Below are positions 25,894 through 33,531 of a stretch of 33,531 nt of DNA, in pieces. The DNA is from an uncultured Pelagibacteraceae bacterium (GTDB lineage Bacteria; Pseudomonadota; Alphaproteobacteria; Pelagibacterales; Pelagibacteraceae). Each line of letters begins with the position of its first letter. Position 1 is the stretch's first letter. Where the stretch lies: assembly GCA_902604545.1 (NCBI GenBank), contig CACKZG010000009.1, forward strand, positions 1 through 33,531. Reading direction: 5' to 3'. The notes beneath the pieces were generated by a model, which searched no databases, was not told the origin of the DNA, and saw only the letters and a program-made list of their open reading frames with translations. The translations under genes and the position numbers were made by a program.

Positions 25894-27180
25894 TTACTTA
25901 TATTCTATTATCGAGTTATCCTTAATTATGTATAGTTTATTATCTAAGATAAATGGTTTTGAAATTTGATTGCCATCTAATTTAAAAGTATTAATGATTT
26001 CTCCAGTCTGAATACTTGCAACTATTAGCATACCATTATTAAGTGATAAAAAAATATTATCTGAACCTAAAGCTATGCCAATAGGCTTAATAAATTGACG
26101 CTGTTTAGCTTTAAAATTAATTAATAAATTACTAGATTTAATTATATTTCCACGAAGACTGTCAATATAATATAAAAAACCTTCATTAGAAACAGTAAAA
26201 ATTATATCATCAGTAATGACAGGTCTAATATTTGAATTGATTTTTTGTTTCCAGTTTAAAAATCCATTATTTATATTAACAGAATAGAACTCATTTCTAT
26301 TATTTGAAAAAAAAATAGAGTCTTTCTCCAACACTATATCAGAGGTTATCAATGATGCTGAATCAGCATAAATTAAATTATTTTGAGTTGGTGTTTGCCA
26401 TAGTAAAAATCCCTTATTAGCATCTAAAGCTGTAATATCACCAATTGAATTGCTGAAAATAACTTTTTCATTTTCAATTATAATCGATAATGTTTTTTTC
26501 GACTTAACAAAAAAATTATCTGTTTGATAGCTCCAAATTCTGTTTCCATTTTTTATTGAAAAACAATGAAGTATATTCTCATAATCAAGAATATAAAATT
26601 TATCTTTATAAATTTTAATTTGAGAATTAAATGGAGTTAAGTTTCTTTTGCTCCATAATAGTTCTCCATTTTTTGAGTCAACAGCGTAATATTTTGATAA
26701 ATTATCTGTAATTATTAAGATATCGTTTTCATGTGTTATATTAAGTAAAATATTTGATTTTTTTTCTTGTTTGGAATAAAAATTTTTTTTCCATATTAAT
26801 TTTTGTGAATAATCATATTTTTTTAAAGTACCTTGTTTTTCAAAAAATATAATACCATCAGATTTAAAAACTATTGTTGGTTCAAAATTTGAAAAGTTTT
26901 TAATTTTTTTTATTTTATATTTTGAAACACTTTTAAAATCACTGTTAAATTCTTCTCTACCATAATTATTTCTTAATTCTTTAAATTTTTTATTTTTAAT
27001 TATCTTTGATAAATTAATTTTAATATTTTTATTAAAATCTTCTTGTATAATTTCTTTATAATCTTTTTTTTTTAAATCTATTTCTTTATTCTCAGAAGTA
27101 ATTTTGTCTTTAAAAGAAGTTTTTTTTTCTAATGAACAGCTTGAAAAAATTATTAAAATAATAAAAAAAAACTTAATCAC
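25894..27180 (-). CDS. bamB: BamB-like PQQ-repeat beta-propeller lipoprotein
   Basis: 428 aa; signal sequence ending in lipobox-like IIFSSCS, repeated blades (DSKNGELLWSKRN, SIKNGNRIWSYQT, DANKGFLLWQTPT, NINNGFLNWKQKI). Confidence 0.8.
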   Translation of the reverse strand: MIKFFFIILIIFSSCSLEKKTSFKDKITSENKEIDLKKKDYKEIIQEDFNKNIKINLSKIIKNKKFKELRNNYGREEFNSDFKSVSKYKIKKIKNFSNFEPTIVFKSDGIIFFEKQGTLKKYDYSQKLIWKKNFYSKQEKKSNILLNITHENDILIITDNLSKYYAVDSKNGELLWSKRNLTPFNSQIKIYKDKFYILDYENILHCFSIKNGNRIWSYQTDNFFVKSKKTLSIIIENEKVIFSNSIGDITALDANKGFLLWQTPTQNNLIYADSASLITSDIVLEKDSIFFSNNRNEFYSVNINNGFLNWKQKINSNIRPVITDDIIFTVSNEGFLYYIDSLRGNIIKSSNLLINFKAKQRQFIKPIGIALGSDNIFLSLNNGMLIVASIQTGEIINTFKLDGNQISKPFILDNKLYIIKDNSIIEYK

Positions 27181-27817
27181 TTAAATCTCTATTTAATCTT
27201 TTTTGTGCTTGAGTTTTAATATCTATGTTGGGATTTTCTAAAGTTATTATTTGATTAAAAAATTCTTTAGATTTTTGTTTTTGGTCTTTAGAGTAAAAAT
27301 ATTCTGCCATTAAGAATAATGCATGTGATTTCCATACACTTTTTGAATTTATTAATGGATTTAAAATATTTAATAGGTCACCTTCTTGTGCTTTGTCTGC
27401 ATTAAATAATGCTTTTTTATAAATAACCAAGTTTTTAATTTCTTTATCAAGTGTAACTTTTTCAATCAATATATCAAAATAACTATTTATTTCGCTTTTG
27501 TTTGAAATTAGTTTGTTGTCTATAATAAAGTAGAGGGATAAAGTTGAGTACGTTGGGTCTTGCTCATTAATAATTTCCACTAAATTTTGAATTGTTTTTT
27601 CTTTAGAATTTTCAGAATAAGCTAATGTAGTTAAATTAAATTTATTTGAAATTTCCTTTTTTTTATTAATTTTATAGCTATTAAAACTGTAAGCACCAAC
27701 TAAGATAACAACTAAAATTACTATTGTTGAGATAATTTTTATTTTGTTATTAACAAAAAAATTTCTCACTTTTTCTTGTCTTGTATTACTATTTATAATT
27801 GAAAAATCTTCTTCCAT
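27173..27817 (-). CDS. YfgM-like membrane-anchored TPR protein
   Basis: 214 aa; single N-terminal TM (IISTIVILVVILVGAYSFNSYKI) and helical TPR-like body; immediately precedes the bamB-like gene. Confidence 0.7.
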   Translation of the reverse strand: MEEDFSIINSNTRQEKVRNFFVNNKIKIISTIVILVVILVGAYSFNSYKINKKKEISNKFNLTTLAYSENSKEKTIQNLVEIINEQDPTYSTLSLYFIIDNKLISNKSEINSYFDILIEKVTLDKEIKNLVIYKKALFNADKAQEGDLLNILNPLINSKSVWKSHALFLMAEYFYSKDQKQKSKEFFNQIITLENPNIDIKTQAQKRLNRDLSD

Positions 27818-27819
27818 AA

Positions 27820-30489
27820 CTAAATCATATTCCTTAAAACATATTGAAGTATGCCACCATTTTTATAGTACTCTAATTCATTTTTAGTATCAATTCTGCA
27901 TAAAGTTTTAATTTTTTTTATTTCACCAGAGGCATATTTAATTTCAACAGTTACTTCGTCTGAGGGATTAATACCCTTTTCTAAATTTAAAATGCTAATT
28001 AATTCAGAGCCAATTAAATTAAGGTTTTTTCTATTTACATCATCTGTAAATTGTAAAGGTAAAATTCCCATTCCAATTAAATTAGATCGGTGAATTCTTT
28101 CAAAACTCTCAGCAATTACTGCTTTAATTCCTAGTAATTTTGTTCCTTTGGCTGCCCAATCTCTAGATGATCCAGTTCCATACTCTTTTCCACCAATTAC
28201 AATTAAATCTGTTCCTCTTTTCTTATATTCAACGACTGCATCATATATGGGAAGAACTTTTTCTTCTGGATATAACTTTGTAAAACCACCTTCTGTACCA
28301 GGTGCCATTTCATTTCTAATTCTTATATTTGCAAAAGTTCCTCGCATCATAACTTCATGATTTCCTCTTCTTGATCCATAAGAGTTATAATCTTTAGGTA
28401 AAATTTGGTGTTTCATGAAATATTCACCAGTTGGACTATCTTTTTGAATACTGCCAGCTGGCGATATATGGTCAGTAGTAACCATATCACCTAAAATTAA
28501 TAATGGTCTTGCATCATTAATTTCTTTAAATCCCTCTGGTTTATCTGGTAAAGAGTCAAAAAATGGAGGTTTTTTAACATATGTTGAGCCTTCATCCCAA
28601 TTATAGATGCTGCTTTTATCAGTTTTAATTTTTTGCCATTGAGTTGGGCCCTCAGAAACATTTGAGTATCTTTGTATAAACATATCAGCATTAAGAGATG
28701 CTTTTAAAGTATCTTCTATCTCTTTATTAGAAGGCCAAATATCTTTTAAAAATACATCTTTCCCTTCTTTATCTTTTCCTAATGAGTCTTTATATAAATC
28801 AACTTCCATATGTCCTGCTATTGCATATGCAACAACTAGCGGAGGTGATGCTAGGTAGTTAGCTTTTATATGTGGTGAAATTCTTCCCTCGAAATTTCTA
28901 TTACCAGATAAAACTGAAACAGCATAAATATTTTCTTTTTGGATTGCTTCAACAATATTTTCTGGAAGTGGTCCTGAATTTCCAATACAAGTTGTACAGC
29001 CATACCCAACTAAATTAAAACCAAGCTGATCTAGATATGTGTTTAATCCAGCTTTTGCCAAATAGTCTGTAACTACTTGAGATCCAGGTGCTAAAGAAGT
29101 TTTTACCCAAGGTTTAACCTGCAAATCTTTTTCAATAGCTTTTTTTGCTAATAGCCCAGCCCCAATTAGAACATTTGGATTAGAAGTGTTAGTACAAGAA
29201 GTTATTGCTGCAATTAATATTGAGCCATCTTTTATTTCATAATCTGTATTTGTTACTTTTGAAATTGATTTTTGATTTTTATTTGTAGCTTCCTGCAATA
29301 CTTTTTGAAACGAACTAGGCGCATCTGTTAAAAGAACTTTGTCTTGAGGTCTTTTAGGTCCTGAAATAGTTGGTACAACTGTGGACATATCTAAAGATAT
29401 AATGTCAGTAAATTCTATTTCGTTACTCGCCCATAAACCTTGTTCCTTGGCATAGTTTTCTACGATATCGACAGTTTGTTGATCTCTTCCAGAAAATTTC
29501 AAATACTTTAATGTTTCCTCATCAATAGGAAAAAAGCCACAAGTAGCACCATATTCTGGTGCCATATTTGCAATTGTAGCTCTATCTGCAAGAGTTAAAT
29601 TTTTTAAACCTTCTCCATAAAACTCAACGAACTTACCAACCACTCCTTTATCTCTTAACATTTTAACAACAGTTAATACTAAATCAGTTGCTGTAGTTCC
29701 TTCTGGCATTTTGTTTTTCATTTCAAAACCGATGACTTCTGGTATTAACATAGAAATTGGTTGACCTAACATTCCTGCTTCAGCCTCAATTCCTCCAACA
29801 CCCCAACCTAAAACAGATAAGCCATTTACCATTGTTGTATGGCTGTCTGTTCCAACTAATGTATCTGGAAAAAGATATTTTTCCCCTTTAAATTTTTCTG
29901 ACCACACAACTTTTGACAAATATTCTAGATTTACTTGGTGACAAATTCCTGTTCCTGGTGGAACTATTCTAAAATTATCAAATGCCTGCTGTCCCCATTT
30001 TAAAAAGGAATATCTCTCACCATTTCTTTCAAATTCTATATCGACATTTTTTTCAAAAGAATCTGCTTTAGCGGACTGGTCGACTTGTACAGAGTGATCA
30101 ATTACAAGATCAACTGCAGATAATGGATTGATTGTATTTGGATCTTTGTTTTTTTCTTTAACTGCTTCTCTCATGGCAGCTAAATCTGCAACTGCAGGTA
30201 TTCCTGTATAGTCTTGAAGCAAAACTCTTGCTGGTCTATATGCAATTTCAGTTTTAGATTTTTTTGTCTTTAGCCAATTTTTAATCGCTTTTATTTGAGA
30301 TTTCGTTACACTTAAGTCGTCTTCGTATCTTAATAAATTTTCTAGTAAAACTTTCAGAGATTTTGGAAGTTTATTTATACCTTCAAGTCCATTCTTTTGT
30401 GCTTCATTCAATGAGTAATAATTATACTCTTTGTCATTAACTGTGATTTTTTTGAGTGAATTATAAGAATTTTTGTTCCCTGGAGTCAT
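27820..30489 (-). CDS. acnA: Aconitate hydratase A
   Basis: 889 aa; GTDSHTTMVNGLSVLGWGVGGIEAEA, ITSCTNTSNPNVLIGAGLLAKKA, GCTTCIGNSGPL, GSSRDWAAKGTKLLG. Confidence 0.97.
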   Translation of the reverse strand: MTPGNKNSYNSLKKITVNDKEYNYYSLNEAQKNGLEGINKLPKSLKVLLENLLRYEDDLSVTKSQIKAIKNWLKTKKSKTEIAYRPARVLLQDYTGIPAVADLAAMREAVKEKNKDPNTINPLSAVDLVIDHSVQVDQSAKADSFEKNVDIEFERNGERYSFLKWGQQAFDNFRIVPPGTGICHQVNLEYLSKVVWSEKFKGEKYLFPDTLVGTDSHTTMVNGLSVLGWGVGGIEAEAGMLGQPISMLIPEVIGFEMKNKMPEGTTATDLVLTVVKMLRDKGVVGKFVEFYGEGLKNLTLADRATIANMAPEYGATCGFFPIDEETLKYLKFSGRDQQTVDIVENYAKEQGLWASNEIEFTDIISLDMSTVVPTISGPKRPQDKVLLTDAPSSFQKVLQEATNKNQKSISKVTNTDYEIKDGSILIAAITSCTNTSNPNVLIGAGLLAKKAIEKDLQVKPWVKTSLAPGSQVVTDYLAKAGLNTYLDQLGFNLVGYGCTTCIGNSGPLPENIVEAIQKENIYAVSVLSGNRNFEGRISPHIKANYLASPPLVVAYAIAGHMEVDLYKDSLGKDKEGKDVFLKDIWPSNKEIEDTLKASLNADMFIQRYSNVSEGPTQWQKIKTDKSSIYNWDEGSTYVKKPPFFDSLPDKPEGFKEINDARPLLILGDMVTTDHISPAGSIQKDSPTGEYFMKHQILPKDYNSYGSRRGNHEVMMRGTFANIRIRNEMAPGTEGGFTKLYPEEKVLPIYDAVVEYKKRGTDLIVIGGKEYGTGSSRDWAAKGTKLLGIKAVIAESFERIHRSNLIGMGILPLQFTDDVNRKNLNLIGSELISILNLEKGINPSDEVTVEIKYASGEIKKIKTLCRIDTKNELEYYKNGGILQYVLRNMI

Positions 30490-30490
30490 A

Positions 30491-31084
30491 TTATAAATAA
30501 AATGTTATTATGCTTGTTAAAAGAAGCAGTGACATAGCATAATTAAAGTAATTAATAAATTTCTGATTTGCCGCGAATTTCCTGAAAAATTTACCTAAAA
30601 AGGTCCACAGAGTTATACTTGTCACTGAAACAATTAAAGCCATAATGATAATTTGAGTCGTATAACTTAAAAAAGTTTCTCCTGTATTAATATAAGTAGA
30701 AACAAGAATAATTGATGCAATAACCCCTTTAGGATTTAAAAATTGAAAAATAAAAGTTTCATGAAACTTAATTGGATTTTTATTTTTATTTTCCTGATCT
30801 GAAGGTACTGAAAAAGAAATTTTGTATGCTAAATAAATTAAAAATATAGTGCCTAAATATTTTAATACCTCTTGAATTAAAGGATAAAGCTTAAAAATAT
30901 TTATTAGTCCTAGAGCCAAGCATAATAACAAAAAAGGAAATCCTAAAGTTACACCAATTATATGTGGCAATGTTCTAAGAATACCAAAATTGAAACCAGA
31001 GTAAAAAGCGACAAAATTATTTGGTCCAGGAGTGAATGCCGCAACAATTCCGAATAAAGTTATAGAAAGGATTTCAGGGTGCAT
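30491..31084 (-). CDS. LysE/RhtB-family amino acid exporter
   Basis: 197 aa polytopic; FTPGPNNFVAFYSGFNFGILRTLPHIIGVTLGFPFLL and NPKGVIASI motifs. Confidence 0.85.
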   Translation of the reverse strand: MHPEILSITLFGIVAAFTPGPNNFVAFYSGFNFGILRTLPHIIGVTLGFPFLLLCLALGLINIFKLYPLIQEVLKYLGTIFLIYLAYKISFSVPSDQENKNKNPIKFHETFIFQFLNPKGVIASIILVSTYINTGETFLSYTTQIIIMALIVSVTSITLWTFLGKFFRKFAANQKFINYFNYAMSLLLLTSIITFYL

Positions 31085-31086
31085 TA

Positions 31087-31431
31087 CTAAGCAATCGGTA
31101 ATCCATTTTCTGCTTTTTGAGAGGGATGGACAAGTGTAACCTTACCATCAGCATCAATTGCTCCTAGGACTAATACTTGAGAAACTATTCCAGCAATATT
31201 TTTTTCAGGAAAATTACAAACAGCAATAACTTGTTTTCCTTTTAAATTCTCCTCACTATAATAGTGAGTAATTTGAGCTGAAGATTGCTTAATACCAATT
31301 TCACTTCCAAAATCAACCTCAATAACTAATGAAGGTTTTCTGGCTTTTTCATTTTTTTTAACAGAAATTACAGTACCAATCCTAATATCTACTTTATCAA
31401 AATCATTATAGGTAATTTGCTCTTTAATCAT
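31087..31431 (-). CDS. csaA: CsaA-like tRNA-binding-domain protein
   Basis: 114 aa; DKVDIRIGTVISVKKNEKARKPSLVIEVDFGSEIGIKQSSAQITHYY, VCNFPEKNIAGIVSQVLVLGA. Confidence 0.9.
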   Translation of the reverse strand: MIKEQITYNDFDKVDIRIGTVISVKKNEKARKPSLVIEVDFGSEIGIKQSSAQITHYYSEENLKGKQVIAVCNFPEKNIAGIVSQVLVLGAIDADGKVTLVHPSQKAENGLPIA

Positions 31432-31455
31432 AATATAATATACTGTTTTAAGTTT

Positions 31456-32631
31456 ATGAGTATAGATAACAATTTATATGAAAAATCAATCAAGATTTTA
31501 ACTGACTTAATCGCATTTAAAACTATCTCGGGTAAAGATAACAGTAATTTAATTGATTATTGTGAAAAAATTTTAAATAACATCGGAATAGATACTTTCA
31601 AAGTTTATGATGATGATAAAAAAAGAGTAAATCTTTTTGGAACTTTAAAAGCAAAAAATCAAAGCACAAAAAAACCAATTATATTATCTGGACACACTGA
31701 TGTGGTTCCCGTATCTAAAGGTTGGAGCAGTGATCCATTTGATGCAACTATTAAAAATGATAAATTATATGGAAGAGGCTCATGTGACATGAAAGGTTTT
31801 ATTGCATGTACACTTGCATATGCACCTATCTTCAAAGAAAGTAATTTAGATAGAGACTTACATTTCTGTTACACATTTGATGAAGAGACTGCGTGTATTG
31901 GAGCTCCATTATTAATAGAGGAATTGAAAAAAAGAGATATCAAAAATGGAATTTGTATAATTGGTGAACCAACTAAAATGAAAATTATTGATGCCCACAA
32001 AGGTATGAATGAATACACAGTTCACTTTGGAGGACTTGCAGGACATAGTTCTAAACCTCATTTAGGAGTAAATGCAGCTGAATATGCTACCAAGTATGTT
32101 GGAAAACTTTTAGAAATTAGAGAAGAATTAAAAAAAAGAGTTCAAAAAGATAGTATTTTTGATCCTCCACATTCAACTTTATCAATTGGAGGTATCAAAG
32201 GTGGAATTGCTCATAATGTCATTGCAGATAAATGCAGTGTTGAATGGGAAACAAGACCAGTTGTTAAAGAAGATGGGGAATTTGTTACGAATGAAATTGA
32301 TAAATATGCAAATGAAGTACTCCTTCCAGAAATGAAAAAAGTATTTCCAGACTCTTATATTAAAAAAGAAGTGATAGGTGAAGTTGTTGGTTTTAATAGA
32401 TTAGATGAATCTGAAGCATGTGAATTTGTATCAAATATAACTGGTGATAATTCTAGAGAGGTAGTTTCTTTTGGAACAGAGGCTGGTTTATTTCAAGAAT
32501 TAGGAATCAGTACAGTTGTTTGCGGACCTGGATCCATAGAACAAGCCCACAAAATTGACGAGTTCATAGAATTAAATGAAATGAAAAAATGCCTTAAGTT
32601 TTTAGAAGGTGTAAAATCAAAATCTACTTAA
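31456..32631 (+). CDS. argE: Acetylornithine deacetylase (M20 family)
   Basis: Start taken at ATG 31456 (MSIDNNLYEKS...), 13 codons inside the track ORF; ILSGHTDVVPVSKGWSSDPF, LYGRGSCDMKGFIAC, DEETACIGAP, GEPTKMKIIDAHKG. Confidence 0.9.
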   Translation: MSIDNNLYEKSIKILTDLIAFKTISGKDNSNLIDYCEKILNNIGIDTFKVYDDDKKRVNLFGTLKAKNQSTKKPIILSGHTDVVPVSKGWSSDPFDATIKNDKLYGRGSCDMKGFIACTLAYAPIFKESNLDRDLHFCYTFDEETACIGAPLLIEELKKRDIKNGICIIGEPTKMKIIDAHKGMNEYTVHFGGLAGHSSKPHLGVNAAEYATKYVGKLLEIREELKKRVQKDSIFDPPHSTLSIGGIKGGIAHNVIADKCSVEWETRPVVKEDGEFVTNEIDKYANEVLLPEMKKVFPDSYIKKEVIGEVVGFNRLDESEACEFVSNITGDNSREVVSFGTEAGLFQELGISTVVCGPGSIEQAHKIDEFIELNEMKKCLKFLEGVKSKST

Positions 32632-32641
32632 AATTAATATA

Positions 32642-32671
32642 AAAGCCCATCACATTAAAGTGATGGGCTTT
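32642..32671. terminator. Bidirectional terminator between convergent argE and NCS1 permease
   Basis: 12-bp perfect stem AAAGCCCATCAC-attaaa-GTGATGGGCTTT located between two convergent genes. Confidence 0.85.
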
Positions 32672-32699
32672 GTTATAACCAACTAAGAGTTTCTTATTT

Positions 32700-33531
32700 T
32701 TATCTTTTAGATATAGCTAAATGAACAAAAGCACCTAATGATGCTCCTATTATCCAGGCATATCCTCCTCCGCCACCTAAATTAGCGAAGAAATCACTTA
32801 AACCAAAAATTAAAATGTTTGGCCATACCGTTCCAACAGCAATGTATCCTGATAAAATCCAAGCTAAAATTGCCTTACGATTAAAGCCACCATTGTAATG
32901 ATATTTTGCTTTCGCACTATCATCAAACAAATCGTCAACATCTAATTTTTCTTTTTTGATTATATAATAGTCAACAATCATTATACCAAAGACTGGAGCT
33001 AAAATGGCACCTAATGTATTTACAAATGGAAATAATCCCATTTGTGTTATAACTGCTACCCACATACCTCCAATTATAAATCCAAAACCAGCAGTAATTA
33101 ATCCACCAATTTTAAAATTAATTTTACTTGGTATTAAATTTGCCAAGTCATATGCAGGTGGTATAAAGTTCGCAACCATATTAATTCCAACTGTTGCAGC
33201 AAAAAATGCAAATGCAGCAATTATTGTTAATCCTAAGTTGTCAACTTTAGCAACCATATCTGTAGGACTTGCAACGTACTCACCAAAAATTGCAATTGTT
33301 CCACCGGTAATCATTAAAGTAATAAAAGAGAATAAAACTACGTTTCCTACTAATCCCCATAGGTTACCTTTTTTCATTTCATCTTCATTTTTTACAAACC
33401 TAGCAAAGTCACCAAAATTGATTACTACAGCTGCAAAATATCCAACCATTATTGAAAATACTGCTAAGAAAGCTCCAAATGATCCTAAACCTTCAAAACC
33501 ACCTGATCTTTCTCCACCAGAAAATATATTT
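32700..33531 (-). CDS. NCS1-family (cytosine/purine/allantoin-type) permease, 5' end outside window
   Basis: Polytopic protein; reading frame stays open through the window edge (upstream residues NIFSGGERSGGFEGLGSFGAFLAVFSI before MVGYFAAVVINFGDFARFVKNEDEMKKGNLWG). The internal Met used in the track is not the real start. Confidence 0.8.
   Translation of the reverse strand, partial: NIFSGGERSGGFEGLGSFGAFLAVFSIMVGYFAAVVINFGDFARFVKNEDEMKKGNLWGLVGNVVLFSFITLMITGGTIAIFGEYVASPTDMVAKVDNLGLTIIAAFAFFAATVGINMVANFIPPAYDLANLIPSKINFKIGGLITAGFGFIIGGMWVAVITQMGLFPFVNTLGAILAPVFGIMIVDYYIIKKEKLDVDDLFDDSAKAKYHYNGGFNRKAILAWILSGYIAVGTVWPNILIFGLSDFFANLGGGGGYAWIIGASLGAFVHLAISKR

Noticed and set aside
1-33531. Search for CRISPR arrays, tRNA/rRNA genes, transposases, prophage or defence systems
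   Set aside because: None recognised; the window is nearly fully covered by metabolic and housekeeping genes. A tRNAscan/Infernal run would be needed to exclude small RNAs.

Overview
AT-rich, gene-dense bacterial chromosomal window. Low GC, tiny intergenic gaps and gene content are typical of a SAR11/Pelagibacter-like marine alphaproteobacterium; this assignment is inferred from gene content and style, with no database check. Left part: the 3' end of fhs (+), then a minus-strand block of class-I glutamine amidotransferase, Fe-type alcohol dehydrogenase, GpsA-like G3P dehydrogenase, glycerol kinase and a glycine betaine-type ABC transporter (fused double permease, ATPase, binding protein). Centre, plus strand: a one-carbon/methylated-amine cluster. 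It holds a DUF1989-GcvT fusion, a small putative winged-helix protein, a SoxB/MgdA-like FAD oxidoreductase, a GmaS/GlnT-like glutamine synthetase homolog, three split glutamate-synthase-like subunits (MgsABC/GlxBCD-like), an uncharacterised 136-aa protein, an Amt-family transporter with two small membrane proteins, a second GS homolog and a diaminopropionate ammonia-lyase-like enzyme. Right part: mostly housekeeping genes (photolyase, YjbQ, ZapE/AFG1 ATPase, cupin-like protein, BamB-like, YfgM-like, aconitase, LysE-type exporter, CsaA, ArgE, NCS1 permease). Four good hairpin terminators are visible. No tRNA, rRNA, CRISPR array, prophage or transposon was recognised. The best candidates for under-described biology are the incomplete N-methylglutamate-type cluster, the DUF1989-GcvT fusion, the lysine-rich N-termini on two adjacent gene products, and the small membrane proteins downstream of amt.
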